Counted from the first letter of the stretch, positions 1 to 10,033 are shown. The stretch is 64,000 nt of DNA from Nitrospira sp. SG-bin1 (GCA_002083365.1 LVWS01000038.1:62001-126000), one strand, 5' to 3'. Notes: a model not told the origin generated them from the letters alone. Numbers and translations: made by a program.

Positions 1-523
1 GTTCGGGGATGGGGCTGGTGCCGTCATCCTCCGGGGGGAAGAGGACGGCAGCCCTGAGTGGCGAGGAATCCTTGGAATCCGGTTATACGCCGATGGGGCG
101 CACCATGGGCTCATTCGAGTCCCGGCCGGGGGATCACGGGTTCCCGTCACTGCCGATACGTTGAAGAAACGGGAACACCTGCTTCGCATGCAGGGGGCGC
201 CGCTCTTTCGGATAGCCGTTCGTCGGATCGAACAGGCCGTACTGGATATCGTGAAGGAATTCGGCGTTTGTCTGCGCGATCTCCAGCAAGTTATTCTCCA
301 TCAGGCGAACGGTCGGATCTTGTCTCACGTGGGGGATCGTTTGGGCATTGACCAAGACCGAATGATCTCCGTAATCGCGCAGTACGGCAATACGTCCTCG
401 GCGTCTCTCCCGATCGCTCTCGATACGGCAGTTCGTGGGGGGAACATTTCGCCGGGCGCGTTGGTGTTACTGGGTAGTTTCGGCGGTGGACTGACCTGGG
501 CAACTGGCCTTGTACGGTGGTAA
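1..523 (+). CDS. 3-oxoacyl-ACP synthase III (FabH-like), 3' end
   Basis: Only the C-terminal part (about 173 residues) is in the window; the reading frame enters at base 2 and stops at 523. The family condenses acyl-CoA or another acyl donor with malonyl-ACP. Visible are the FGDGAGA glycine-rich segment, the HQAN motif with the catalytic His, and GNTSSAS with the catalytic Asn, which together are diagnostic of the thiolase-fold KAS III family. The active-site Cys lies upstream, outside the window. Whether this is the housekeeping FabH or a specialised KAS III homologue (OleA-like, secondary metabolite) cannot be decided from this part, so no symbol is given. Confidence 0.85.
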   Translation, partial: FGDGAGAVILRGEEDGSPEWRGILGIRLYADGAHHGLIRVPAGGSRVPVTADTLKKREHLLRMQGAPLFRIAVRRIEQAVLDIVKEFGVCLRDLQQVILHQANGRILSHVGDRLGIDQDRMISVIAQYGNTSSASLPIALDTAVRGGNISPGALVLLGSFGGGLTWATGLVRW

Positions 524-744
524 GGATGATAGGAAGGTGGGCTGGACGCCGTGAGTTGCTCAGGTCGCCGTCATCATCGATATTGGTCCGTCAGCCGGAA
601 GTCTAAGGCATGATGTTCGATCATGTCATCCGCCCTGGGCGGTGGATCGAACAAGCGCCTGTCTGCGGTCGATGGGGGTGACGAGCAATTCTTCCCGGCG
701 TGGCTGTTTACCCTGCCCGGGGCCGTGTTGTTGGGCGCGGATGG
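524..744. other. Short intergenic stretch, no gene seen
   Basis: This lies between the stop of the FabH-like gene and the convergent stop of the histidine kinase. I see no convincing start with a ribosome binding site and no clear T-tailed hairpin. Confidence 0.5.
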
Positions 745-2604
745 CTATGCCTTACTTGCGTCGTTCATGTGATGGACGCTGCGAACTGTGAGATTGAGCG
801 GGAGGCGGACCACGAATCGACTCCCCTGAGGAGGATTCCCTTCCACCCACACCTGTCCCCCATGCCCTTCGACGATATGCTTTACGATCGCCAGTCCGAG
901 ACCCGTCCCGCCCAACTCTCGTGACCGAGCCTTGTCGACTCGGTAGAACCGTTCGAAGACACGAGGCCGGTCCTCTTCCGGGATACCGATCCCCGTATCG
1001 GCGACGCTGAGTTCGATCGCCCGGATTGAAGGTTCGGCGTTCCTAACCGACGGGACAAGCTTGGCGCCGACCGTAATGGTTCCTCCCGCCGGGGTGTATT
1101 TGATGGCGTTATCGAGCAAATTGGTCAAGACTTGCACGAGCCGACCTTCATCACCCGCCACGGGAGGAAGCGATGGTTCGACCATGGTGACGAGCCGATG
1201 ACGAGTTTTATCGACGATCGGTTTGATCGTTGACAAGGTGCGATCGATCACGGAACGCAGTTCGAGCGGGTCTTCCTTGAACGACACGCCGCCTGATTCG
1301 ATTTTCGACAATTCGAGCAAATCCTCGATGATCAGATTCAGCCGGTCGCTTTGCTTGAGAATGATTTCCAGGAATTGCGCCGAGGCGACGGGATCGTCCT
1401 TGGCGCCATCCAACAGCGCTTCCACGTAGCCCTTGATCGAGGTGAGCGGGGTGCGAAGTTCGTGCGAGACATTCGCCACGAAGTCTTTTCGTATCTTCTC
1501 CAGGCGTCGCAGCTCGGTAATGTCGTGAAACACCAAGACCACACTGGCCTCATTTTCCTGTTCACCTCCGGCCGGGGAGGCTTCGATCTGAAGACAGCGC
1601 CCGCTCAGCGGCAGCACGATTTCATCCTGATGATAGGCGCGCGATCGTAAAATGGCAGTCACCAGGTCGTTGAGCTGTTGATGACGGAAGAGATCGGCGC
1701 AGGGACGTCCTCGAGCCTCCACGCGGGAGATGCCGAACATACGTTCGAGCGCAGGATTGATCTGCAACACCAAGCCGCGGGAGTCCAACACCATCACGCC
1801 TTCGACCATCGAGGTCAGCATGGCAAGCAGTTGGGCACGATCTTCCGAGAGTTCATCGATTTTCGCGTGAAGCTGATCCGCCATGTGGTTGAGGGTGGCG
1901 GCCAAGAGCCCCACTTCATCTTGTGCGGTCGTTCGGACGTGAAAGGTCCTGTGGTCGGAGCTCAATTGAAGGGCGGCCGACGCAATGTCGGAAAGTGGTT
2001 TGGTGATGCTGTGAGCCAACCAGACGCTCAGTACGAGGGCGACGAGGAAAGCGACGCCGAGCGCGAGAAAGAGACGTTGCTGTATTTCCGCAAGCTCGCG
2101 GTCCAGGAGCACCATCGGAAGGCTCACTCGCACGACGAGCGGAGATGCCGTCTGCGACGGCCGAAGGAGGACGGCATGATACATCGTTCGTTCTCCTGTC
2201 GTGTGACCGGAGCGGATGTCTCGTCCATGCCCCGTGGAAAGGGCCTGTTGGATTTCGGGGCGCATCAGGTGATTCTCCACGGCGGACAAGTCGGCATCTC
2301 GTACCGCGCTGTCCGCGAGCACCACTCCGTCTGCGGCGACTAGCGTCACACGGGCGGAGGCTCTACCGCCGAGGTCGCGTGCCGTCTCTTGCAAAGAGGA
2401 GGGTGTCGGATGAGAAGAAGATGCGAGAAACAGGGGTTGGAAGCCGTGTTCGACGAGCTTGGTTTTTACCTCCAAGGCATCACTGAATTGCGTCAGGTAA
2501 CGCTGTTCGAGGGATTGAACTGTCATCACGCCGGCAACGAGCAGCCCACAGGCGACTGCCATGAGCGTGCTGAGCGTGACTTTCCATCGAATCGACCATG
2601 TCAT
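745..2604 (-). CDS. PhoR-like membrane sensor histidine kinase
   Basis: 619 residues. An N-terminal membrane segment (about 10-30), a periplasmic sensor region (about 31-172) and a second membrane segment (about 175-197) are followed by a HAMP linker (about 198-250), a PAS domain (about 258-365), a HisKA domain with the phospho-acceptor His381 in the SHELRTP motif, and a HATPase with an N box (NLLDNAIKYTP) and G boxes (DTGIGIP, GGTGLGLA). This is the layout of PhoR/WalK-type kinases. The start overlaps the stop of the upstream response regulator by 4 bases (ATGA), so the pair is translationally coupled. The signal sensed is unknown: no phosphate-uptake genes are nearby, so phosphate sensing is only a guess from family similarity. 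Confidence 0.92.
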   Translation of the reverse strand: MTWSIRWKVTLSTLMAVACGLLVAGVMTVQSLEQRYLTQFSDALEVKTKLVEHGFQPLFLASSSHPTPSSLQETARDLGGRASARVTLVAADGVVLADSAVRDADLSAVENHLMRPEIQQALSTGHGRDIRSGHTTGERTMYHAVLLRPSQTASPLVVRVSLPMVLLDRELAEIQQRLFLALGVAFLVALVLSVWLAHSITKPLSDIASAALQLSSDHRTFHVRTTAQDEVGLLAATLNHMADQLHAKIDELSEDRAQLLAMLTSMVEGVMVLDSRGLVLQINPALERMFGISRVEARGRPCADLFRHQQLNDLVTAILRSRAYHQDEIVLPLSGRCLQIEASPAGGEQENEASVVLVFHDITELRRLEKIRKDFVANVSHELRTPLTSIKGYVEALLDGAKDDPVASAQFLEIILKQSDRLNLIIEDLLELSKIESGGVSFKEDPLELRSVIDRTLSTIKPIVDKTRHRLVTMVEPSLPPVAGDEGRLVQVLTNLLDNAIKYTPAGGTITVGAKLVPSVRNAEPSIRAIELSVADTGIGIPEEDRPRVFERFYRVDKARSRELGGTGLGLAIVKHIVEGHGGQVWVEGNPPQGSRFVVRLPLNLTVRSVHHMNDASKA

Positions 2605-3311
2605 TCTGACACGTCGGGATCTTTCAGTTTATATCCCAATGATTTGACGGACACGATGGCCTCTTCAAGGAGCGGCAGTTTTTGTTTCAACCGGCGGACA
2701 TGCACATCGACCGTTCTGGTCGTTCCGTAGTAGTCGTAGCCCCACACCGCGTTGAGCAGCACTTCACGGGTCAGCACGCGCCCCCGATGTCGAAGGAAGT
2801 GTTCGAGCAGGCCGAATTCTTTCGCGGTCAACGGCACCTCGTGTGACCCGAGGCGGACCTCATGTCGAGCAAGATTCATGGTGAGCGTCCCATGGCGATA
2901 CAGTTCGGGCCCACCATCCGGCGTTCGCTCGACTCGACGCAGCAGGGCTTTGACACGAGCGACCAGTGCCTTGGGGCTGAACGGCTTGGTCACATAATCG
3001 TCGGCGCCCAACTCAAGTCCGACAATCGTGTCTGATTCTTCCGCTTTCGCCGTGAGCATGAGGATGGGAAGCATGGCGGTCTCGGGAGCGGAGCGGAGTC
3101 GTTTGCAAACTTCGAGTCCATCCAGCTCAGGCAACATAAGATCGAGCACGACCAGATCGGGTTTTTCCTCTTTGGCTTTCTTCAATGCTTCGAACCCGTT
3201 CGTCGCGGTGATAGGCCGAAACCCCTCTTTCTCCAAATAGTGTTTGACGAGCTGCAGAATATCCTGCTCGTCTTCAACGATGAGAATTTTTTTGTAACCG
3301 GAAGTCCCCAT
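2601..3311 (-). CDS. OmpR/PhoB-family response regulator
   Basis: 236 residues. The receiver domain (1 to about 120) has the acidic pair E13/D14, the phospho-acceptor Asp57 (LDLMLPE) and the conserved Lys in VTKPFS. It is followed by an OmpR-type winged-helix DNA-binding domain (about 135-232) with the TRTVDVHVRRLKQKL recognition region. It is the first gene of a two-gene operon with the histidine kinase downstream, overlapping by 4 bases. The family regulates transcription when phosphorylated by the partner kinase. The regulon is not evident from the window. Confidence 0.93.
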   Translation of the reverse strand: MGTSGYKKILIVEDEQDILQLVKHYLEKEGFRPITATNGFEALKKAKEEKPDLVVLDLMLPELDGLEVCKRLRSAPETAMLPILMLTAKAEESDTIVGLELGADDYVTKPFSPKALVARVKALLRRVERTPDGGPELYRHGTLTMNLARHEVRLGSHEVPLTAKEFGLLEHFLRHRGRVLTREVLLNAVWGYDYYGTTRTVDVHVRRLKQKLPLLEEAIVSVKSLGYKLKDPDVSE

Positions 3312-3401
3312 GGAACACTGAGCGTACGGGGGAGGGGAGAGCGTGTCAAGAGATACGCGGGCAGGCGATCGGGACGACTCGCGCTTGCCCTGAGGAAAAA
3401 G

Positions 3402-4427
3402 TCATTTGTATGCCACGGCCGCGCTCGACGGTCCGGCAAGATGAATGATCTCGAATCGTGTGAACCCGGCCTCGCCGCACCACCGGCGAAAATCGGCGCC
3501 GGAGTAATCGAACGCATCGCCGAATTCGATGAGCATGTTGAGCGACATCAGCAGACCCTGCACGTTTTCGCGCCGGGCGTCGTCGATCAAGGCTTCAATC
3601 GTCACGAGCGCGCCGCCCGACGGCAACGCGTCGTAGGCCGATCGGATGAGATGCATCTTTTTCTCGAGATTCCAATCGTGCAAGATCATCCCCATCGTGA
3701 TGATGTCTGCCTTCGGCAGCGGGTCCTTGAAAAAGTCACCGGACGCCGTACGTACACGACCTGCCAAACCGGCGGCGGCGATATGTTTTTTGGTGATCGG
3801 TTCGACGACCGGTAGATCGAAGCTGATGCAGGTGAGGTGTGGGTGGCGCTTTGCGACTTCGATGCTGAGCAGGCCGGTCGCGCCACCGACGTCGCAGAGC
3901 GTTTGGAATTCCGAGAAGTCGAATTTCTCCGCGAATGCCTCAAAGTTGATACGGGAGAGGCCGGTCATCGCGCCCATGAACTGTTCCAGCCTGGGCAGGT
4001 CCGAATAGAGTTCCTCGAACATGCCTTTCTGCCCATGCTTGACTTCGTTCTGCGGCCGTCCCGTCCGCAACGCTTCGGGCAGGTCGTTCCAAAATCTGAA
4101 CAGTCGCGCATTGAGCATGATCAGAATGCCCCCGATGTATCGGGGGCTCGCGGCATCGAGAAACATGATTCCCTCTGCTGTGTTGAAATACTTCGCCTGC
4201 GGTCCGTCACCGTCGCGGTCAAGGAACTTCATCGCCACGAGGGCATCAAAAAAGTCTGGATTCGCGCGTGGGTGGAATTGCAATTCCCTGCCCAGCTCAG
4301 CCCCGGTCAGACGTCGACCGGCCAATGTCGTGAAGAGACCGACCTCGACGGCCGTGAGCAGGACCTTGGAGCCCCAAAAACCAAAGGCGGTTTGCAAAAT
4401 GGAAGAGGGATTTGGAGGAGGGTTCAT
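3402..4427 (-). CDS. SAM-dependent O-methyltransferase (acetylserotonin/hydroxyneurosporene OMT type)
   Basis: About 341 residues from the ATG at 4427. An N-terminal helical dimerisation/winged-helix region (about 1-100) is followed by a Rossmann SAM-binding domain with DVGGATG (motif I) and a later GMILHDW segment that carries the likely catalytic His/Asp region of class II small-molecule O-methyltransferases. I chose 4427 because AAGGAAAG lies upstream of this ATG. A GTG at 4502 would add 25 poorly conserved residues and overlap the upstream gene. The substrate is unknown; related enzymes methylate hydroxyls on polyketides, carotenoids or quinone-like compounds. The gene lies 71 bases downstream of a small unknown gene on the same strand. 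Confidence 0.82.
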   Translation of the reverse strand: MNPPPNPSSILQTAFGFWGSKVLLTAVEVGLFTTLAGRRLTGAELGRELQFHPRANPDFFDALVAMKFLDRDGDGPQAKYFNTAEGIMFLDAASPRYIGGILIMLNARLFRFWNDLPEALRTGRPQNEVKHGQKGMFEELYSDLPRLEQFMGAMTGLSRINFEAFAEKFDFSEFQTLCDVGGATGLLSIEVAKRHPHLTCISFDLPVVEPITKKHIAAAGLAGRVRTASGDFFKDPLPKADIITMGMILHDWNLEKKMHLIRSAYDALPSGGALVTIEALIDDARRENVQGLLMSLNMLIEFGDAFDYSGADFRRWCGEAGFTRFEIIHLAGPSSAAVAYK

Positions 4428-4498
4428 ATGACGCCATCTTTCCTTAGGGGTTGCAAGTTCTCGATTGGCAATTACTCCCATCCGCTTGGGTTTTTCAT

Positions 4499-4882
4499 TC
4501 ACACATCAACGAGGAGTCCGCAGAGATTGATGAACACCCTGACATTGCCGGTTGTGTTCTTGCGGGCGACGGAAAAGATGAGATCTGACTTCGGATCGGC
4601 ATAGAGGATGGCTTCCTGACTCCCGAAATACCTCGTTGGAAACTGAGGATCGGCTATTTCGGAAGTGCCGGTGAGTGCAATGGGATAGATGCCTAAAAGC
4701 GATTTGGTCGTGACTTGGACTGCATAGAAGAGCGGTTGATTCGGGTGCCCGAAACCATTGATGCCGAGAAACTTGACCTCGAATCGTTTCCTGGCGGGCA
4801 CGGTATAGACGACGAGATCCTTGACGTCTTCTCCGGCGTTCAGATTGATAACCGCTCCGGTTTGAAAAGGTCTTTGTGCCAT
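4499..4882 (-). CDS. Conserved small protein of unknown function
   Basis: 127 residues, starting at an ATG preceded by a perfect AAGGAGGT with 8-base spacing. No signal peptide, membrane segment or recognised motif is visible. The sequence is rich in beta-forming residues with short Gly/Pro turns (for example GINGFGHPNQP), which suggests an all-beta soluble domain. It is the first gene of a probable two-gene unit with the O-methyltransferase. I cannot assign a function. Confidence 0.75.
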   Translation of the reverse strand: MAQRPFQTGAVINLNAGEDVKDLVVYTVPARKRFEVKFLGINGFGHPNQPLFYAVQVTTKSLLGIYPIALTGTSEIADPQFPTRYFGSQEAILYADPKSDLIFSVARKNTTGNVRVFINLCGLLVDV

Positions 4883-5118
4883 CTGGAAGCACCTCCTTGG
4901 CTGGCAAGAAAGAACGATAAGTTTCAGTGGCCACGAGAACAAGAAGTCTCAAAGGAGACGGAGAGTACGTAGGAGGTGAGAGAGAGTCAAGCGAGGCATC
5001 ATTCCGCGAATGAACTCGCTAATATGCAAACCAGGGTAGGGCTCGCTCAATTTAAGGCGTGAAGGACCTCAGCTTATTAGCTTGTGTGATATCGCCGTGA
5101 CTTCTCAGGTCAATTCTG

Positions 5119-5148
5119 TTGACGGACCCTATTGATCTGACGTATCGT
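5119..5148 (+). promoter_or_regulatory. Possible sigma70-type promoter of ispH
   Basis: TTGACG and TATCGT are separated by 18 bases, about 60 bases upstream of the ispH start. The -10 box is a weak match, so this is tentative. Confidence 0.35.
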
Positions 5149-5209
5149 CACAGATCATGCCTAGGGTCACGGGCTTGTTCTCGCGCTGAACTGAGGAGCT
5201 ACGACGACC

Positions 5210-6172
5210 ATGAAGATCTATCTTGCCAATCCCCGCGGGTTTTGCGCCGGTGTCGATCGGGCGATCGATATCGTGGATCTGTCGCTCAAGAAGTACGGGG
5301 CTCCGATTTATGTCCGTCACGAAATCGTGCACAGCCGCCATGTCGTCAATTCGCTGCGGCGAAAGGGCGCGGTGTTTGTGGAAGAGTTGAACGAAGTACC
5401 GGAGGGGTCGGTCGTGATTTTCAGCGCGCACGGCGTAGCGAAGTCGGTGTGGGAAGAAGCGAATCGGCGGCGCCTGCATGTGATCGACGCCACCTGTCCG
5501 CTGGTGATCAAGGTCCATAATGAAGTGAACCGCGATTATACCCAGGGGTATGAATTGATTCTGATCGGTCACGCCGGCCATCCGGAAGTGATCGGGACTT
5601 TGGGCCAGGTGCCCGACAAGTTTCACTTGGTGTCGTCGGTCGAAGATGTGGAAAAGTTGCAGGTGGACAATACCGTCAATCTGTCGTACGTCACGCAAAC
5701 CACGTTGAGTGTGGATGAATGCCGGGATATCGTCGGTGCATTGCATCAACGGTTTCCGAACATCAAAGGCCCGCACCAGGAAGATATCTGTTACGCGACG
5801 CAAAACAGGCAAAATGCCGTCAAGGAATTGTCCCGCCTGGTGGACGTCATTCTTGTCATCGGATCGCCGAACAGCTCCAATTCCAATCGTCTGCGCGAAC
5901 TGGGAGAGCAGTGCGGGATCCCGTCTTATCTGATCGATTCAGCAGCCGACATCGATCCCGCGTGGCTCCAAGGAGCTAAGGCGGTCGGGATCGCGGCCGG
6001 TGCGTCGGCTCCGGAGATCTTGGTCACGGAAGTGGTGGCATTCCTAAGAGCGTCGGAACCGTCCGATGTTGAAGAACTCACGGTCATTGAGGAGGACGTT
6101 GAATTCCTCCTGCCGAAGGAACTTGTCCAGATAGAATCCTCAAAGAAGCCGGTAGCCAGCATCGCCGGTTAG
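5210..6172 (+). CDS. ispH: 4-hydroxy-3-methylbut-2-enyl diphosphate reductase
   Basis: 320 residues, full length for IspH. It catalyses the last MEP-pathway step, reduction of HMBPP to IPP and DMAPP with a [4Fe-4S] cluster. The three cluster cysteines are visible: Cys12 (PRGFCAGV), Cys96 (DATCPLV) and Cys194 (EDICYATQNR), as are the substrate-binding SAHGV and GSPNSSNS motifs. The start follows TGAGGAG. It stands alone but is in the same window as dxs and ispG, so three MEP enzymes are within about 17 kb and could feed the nearby hopanoid genes. Confidence 0.97.
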   Translation: MKIYLANPRGFCAGVDRAIDIVDLSLKKYGAPIYVRHEIVHSRHVVNSLRRKGAVFVEELNEVPEGSVVIFSAHGVAKSVWEEANRRRLHVIDATCPLVIKVHNEVNRDYTQGYELILIGHAGHPEVIGTLGQVPDKFHLVSSVEDVEKLQVDNTVNLSYVTQTTLSVDECRDIVGALHQRFPNIKGPHQEDICYATQNRQNAVKELSRLVDVILVIGSPNSSNSNRLRELGEQCGIPSYLIDSAADIDPAWLQGAKAVGIAAGASAPEILVTEVVAFLRASEPSDVEELTVIEEDVEFLLPKELVQIESSKKPVASIAG

Positions 6173-6199
6173 TTGGCTATGCCATCCGGGGACGTCTCC

Positions 6200-6228
6200 A
6201 TATGGCCCTATATATTGTAGGGCCATAT
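6200..6228 (+). terminator. Strong perfect hairpin after ispH
   Basis: An 11-bp perfect stem (ATATGGCCCTA with TAGGGCCATAT) closes a 7-base loop 28 bases after the ispH stop. No T-run follows, so it may be a transcript-end or stability structure, or an operator-like palindrome upstream of smc, rather than a classical intrinsic terminator. Confidence 0.5.
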
Positions 6229-6352
6229 CAATTCTCCTACTATGCAATGTGTTTTGTTTTTGATTTCTAAGAACCCTTGTGATACAAGGGCCGGAAACTT
6301 CTGAGCCTCAACCACCTGTCCTAAGCATGTGCGTGCAACTGAAGGGGAACCG

Positions 6353-9300
6353 ATGCATCTGAAATCCATGAACATGATGGGCTTCAAATCGTTCGCCGAA
6401 GCCAAGATCGAGTTTCCCGAAGGGGTCACTGCGATCGTCGGACCGAATGGAAGCGGCAAGAGCAATGTCGTAGACGCCATCCTATGGGTCCTGGGCGAGC
6501 AAAGCACTAAAACGCTCAGAAGCGAAAAGATGGAAGACGTCATTTTTAACGGTACTGAACTGCGAAAGCCTTTGGGAATGGCTGAGGTGTCGTTGGTGAT
6601 CGGCGGGCTTGATCCAACGATGATGAAATTGGATGGCAGCTCGGGGCTTCCGAGCGAGCTGACCGAGGCGCAAGAGATGATGATTACCCGTCGTCTGTAC
6701 CGCAACGGCGACAGTGAGTATCTCATCAACAAGATTCAGTGCAGATTGAAGGATATTCGCAGTTTGTTGCTCGATACACGGGCGGGCAGCAAAGGACACA
6801 CCGTCATCGCCCAGGGCCAGATCGATCAGATTTTAAATGCATCACCCCAAGACCGGCGCGAGCTCATCGAGGAGACCGCGGGCATCGTCCGGTATAAGAA
6901 GCAAAAGGCCGAGGCGCTGCGGAAATTGGAGGCCACACAGCAGAATCTCCTGCGCGTCCGAGACATCGTCGCCGAGGTCAAGAAACAGCTCAATTCTTTG
7001 GAACGTCAAGCGCGCCAGGCGCGAACCTTTCAGACATTGCAGCATGAGGCGCGGGGAATCGAAGTGACTCTGTTGACCAGGGAATTCAAGGCCTTGCGAC
7101 TGGCGTTGCAAGAGGCGGAGATCGAGGTTCTGAATTTGGATCAACAGGAATCTGGAAAGGCGGCCGAGCAAGCTCGGCTTACGATGGAACTTGAACAGGC
7201 GCGCCTTGATGCGATTGCGACGGCCGATTCCATCGGGAAGATACGAGAGGAACTGGCGGGTGTCGAACAACGGCAAGCTCACGCGCTGACGGCGGCGGAG
7301 GTGGAGCGAAACCGAGGGCTTTTGTTCAGCCAACAACAGGTACAGGAATCGGCCGAGCTGGAAGAACTGGTCCGATCACGGGAGAATTTGGCGGCCTCCC
7401 TGCAAGCCATCGAGTCATCATTGACGTCGGTCGAAGAGGAGATGGCGATTCGAGATCGGATCCTCGAGGAACTCGACGAGGACATGGCGCGCTTGCTCCA
7501 TCAGCGGGCTGCCGCCGTCGCGGAGGAGGAGCGAGGGCGCAAGGACGTGCTGCAACTGGCGGTGCTTGTCGCGAACACGGAACAGGGTATCGCGCAATTG
7601 GCCAAGCGGATGGAAGATCTCGCGGGGCGCGGGACGCGCCTGTCATCGGAGCGGGACGAATTGCGGAGCCAGCGCGAAGCGACGATCGCGCGTCACGAGG
7701 TATTGCGCAATGAATATGCAGAAGCCGATCGTCTCGTGTCGCATCTCAGGATGGAACAACGAACCGTGCAGGAGGAAGCCGCTCAAGCCACAGGCATCCT
7801 TCAGTCATTGGATCACATGATCTTGCGGCGGTCGGAAGAGTTGGCCGGAGTGGATTCACGGCTTGAGGCGTTGCAGAGCGTGGTGCGTGAAGAGATGGGG
7901 TACGGTCGACAGGGAACTCAGCAGGGCCCCGCCTTGAAGTCTTGTGACGGTGTGCGGGATGCAGTGGCCGAATGGCTGGTAATCCCGTCGGGGATGGAAC
8001 GGGCCGTCGAAGCGGTATTGGGCGAGCGTGTCCGCGGATGGTTTGTGGACGAACCGTCCGTCGGGCGGAGATTGATTCGTTTTCTACAGGAACAGGCGCT
8101 TGGGCGGGGCAGTTTCATCCCGCAGCACCCACGATGGGAAGGTGGTCGAGCTTATGGCTGGTGGCCGTCGATTGCCATGCAGCCCGGTGTTGTCGGGCTC
8201 GCCGTGGAACTGGTCCAGACCGACGAGTCGCGCACGGCGGCCCGCGATTCGCTGTTCGATCGCGTCGTGATTGTCCGATCGTTGGATCAGGCGATGCAGT
8301 TATGGGAGCAGCATGCGTGGAGTGCTCCGAACGGCCCGACCTTGGTGACGCTCGATGGTGAAGTGGTGGATGCATCGGGTGTCGTGACGGGTGGTCAAGT
8401 GCAAGGGAGGCCGGGTTTGCTCGAACGCCGGCGGGAGGTGATCGATCTGGAAGCCAAACGTCATGCCGTCGTGACGGAGCTCGATCAAAGCAAACAACAG
8501 CGTGACATGGTGTCGGCTCAGATTCAGTTGCTCACTCAACGCGACCGCCAACTCGGCGATGCGCTTCGCGACGCCGAAATGCAAAATCTCTCGTTGCGCA
8601 AGGATGAAGAAAAGCTTCAGCATGTATTGAACGATCTCGATCATCGACTCACCGGGATCGAGACGGAAATTCAGGAAAGTCTCTGCGAAGGTCAGCGATT
8701 GGACCAAGAGTCGCACTCGGTCCAGGATCAACTGGGCCAGTGGCTCGCTGAGAAGAACGGCCAGGACACGATGCTGGGGAGAGTACGCGAACGGCTGGGG
8801 GTGCTCGAGCAAAATATGAGAACGCACCAGGACCGTGTGACGGAGGCGAAGCTCACTGCGGAAGGGTTGCGCGCCAAACGTGAACATGAGCAACTGAATC
8901 GGGCTCGAACGGTACAACAAATTCAGGAAACTGAAGATCGGCGTCGTGTATTGTGCGAGCACTTGAGCAGTCTCAAGGGGCTTATCGAGCAGAGCCGGAC
9001 GGAACAGGCCCGTCAGGAAACTCTTTGCCAAGAACTTGGTGTCGCCGCCGGGCGGGTGAAGGGAGAATTGGTTGCGGCTCAAGAGCGACAGGGGCAACAG
9101 ATCGGGGTCAGCCAAACGCTGGAATCCGGTCTGGAGGAGTTGCGACGGGGGATGTCGGTGATTCGGGATGCACGGATGGCGGCGGAGGTTCGCCGAGCGG
9201 AAATTCGTACGCACTTGGGAACCGTCGAAGGAACGTTATCGGGGACCTATCAGCTTGATCCGCTCACGCTGGCCGAGGAGCCTGCCACGTCGAGAGAATC

Positions 9301-10033
9301 GATAAGCGAGGCCGATGGCGCTGCCGCACAGGAAACCGATCACCGCTCGGACATCGAGTTGAAAGAGCAGTTACAGAAGCTCCGTGATCGGTTGGATCGT
9401 ATGGGGCCGATCAACTTAGCCGCGATCAATGAACACCAGGAACTGGAGGAGCGCCACCAGTTCTTGTCCGAGCAAGAACTGGATTTGTCGAACTCGATTG
9501 CGTCACTCAAGGAGATCATTCAGCGGATCAACCGGACGACAAAGGAGATGTTCGCGGCCACGTATGAGGAATTGCAACAGAAGTTCACCGAGGTTTTCGG
9601 CCAGTTCTTCCCGGGTGGAAGGGCCGAGCTGCAGCTGGTCGATGAGCCTCCACCAGAAGACGGCGCGCCGCTCGGCAATCAGGAGCCGGGGATTGAAATA
9701 GTGGCGCAGCCGCCGGGGAAACGACTGAAGAGCATCACCATGTTGTCGGGTGGTGAGAAAACGCTTACGGCGATGGCCCTGTTGTTTGCAAGCTTTCTGA
9801 TCAGGCCGACACCGTTCTGTCTGTTGGATGAAATCGACGCCCCGCTGGACGAGGAAAACATCGGCCGGTTCACGGGTGTCTTGAAGGAGTTGGCGCAGAA
9901 CGCGCAGTTCCTCGTCATCACGCACAATAAACGGACAATGAGCATCGCCGATTCGCTCTTCGGAGTGACGATGGAAGAGCCGGGGGTGTCTAAGCTCGTG
10001 TCCGTCAGACTTGGCGACCTACAGCCGGCCTAA
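6353..10033 (+). CDS. smc: Chromosome segregation ATPase SMC
   Basis: 1226 residues from the ATG at 6353, which follows AAGGGGA; an upstream GTG at 6329 would add only 8 residues. Walker A GPNGSGKS is at residues 30-37. Long coiled coils flank a hinge (roughly residues 520-680, around 7920-8400), and the C-terminal head has the ABC signature LSGGEK and Walker B CLLDEIDAPLDE. The length and order match bacterial SMC, which with ScpA and ScpB compacts and segregates the chromosome. ScpA and ScpB are not in the window. The C-terminal head includes an acidic/proline insert (about 9650-9700) before the signature, which is common in SMC. Confidence 0.97.
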   Translation: MHLKSMNMMGFKSFAEAKIEFPEGVTAIVGPNGSGKSNVVDAILWVLGEQSTKTLRSEKMEDVIFNGTELRKPLGMAEVSLVIGGLDPTMMKLDGSSGLPSELTEAQEMMITRRLYRNGDSEYLINKIQCRLKDIRSLLLDTRAGSKGHTVIAQGQIDQILNASPQDRRELIEETAGIVRYKKQKAEALRKLEATQQNLLRVRDIVAEVKKQLNSLERQARQARTFQTLQHEARGIEVTLLTREFKALRLALQEAEIEVLNLDQQESGKAAEQARLTMELEQARLDAIATADSIGKIREELAGVEQRQAHALTAAEVERNRGLLFSQQQVQESAELEELVRSRENLAASLQAIESSLTSVEEEMAIRDRILEELDEDMARLLHQRAAAVAEEERGRKDVLQLAVLVANTEQGIAQLAKRMEDLAGRGTRLSSERDELRSQREATIARHEVLRNEYAEADRLVSHLRMEQRTVQEEAAQATGILQSLDHMILRRSEELAGVDSRLEALQSVVREEMGYGRQGTQQGPALKSCDGVRDAVAEWLVIPSGMERAVEAVLGERVRGWFVDEPSVGRRLIRFLQEQALGRGSFIPQHPRWEGGRAYGWWPSIAMQPGVVGLAVELVQTDESRTAARDSLFDRVVIVRSLDQAMQLWEQHAWSAPNGPTLVTLDGEVVDASGVVTGGQVQGRPGLLERRREVIDLEAKRHAVVTELDQSKQQRDMVSAQIQLLTQRDRQLGDALRDAEMQNLSLRKDEEKLQHVLNDLDHRLTGIETEIQESLCEGQRLDQESHSVQDQLGQWLAEKNGQDTMLGRVRERLGVLEQNMRTHQDRVTEAKLTAEGLRAKREHEQLNRARTVQQIQETEDRRRVLCEHLSSLKGLIEQSRTEQARQETLCQELGVAAGRVKGELVAAQERQGQQIGVSQTLESGLEELRRGMSVIRDARMAAEVRRAEIRTHLGTVEGTLSGTYQLDPLTLAEEPATSRESISEADGAAAQETDHRSDIELKEQLQKLRDRLDRMGPINLAAINEHQELEERHQFLSEQELDLSNSIASLKEIIQRINRTTKEMFAATYEELQQKFTEVFGQFFPGGRAELQLVDEPPPEDGAPLGNQEPGIEIVAQPPGKRLKSITMLSGGEKTLTAMALLFASFLIRPTPFCLLDEIDAPLDEENIGRFTGVLKELAQNAQFLVITHNKRTMSIADSLFGVTMEEPGVSKLVSVRLGDLQPA

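Noticed and set aside
2601..3311. Phosphate-specific PhoB assignment
   Set aside because: Family-level similarity only; no pst/phoU genes nearby, so no symbol was given.
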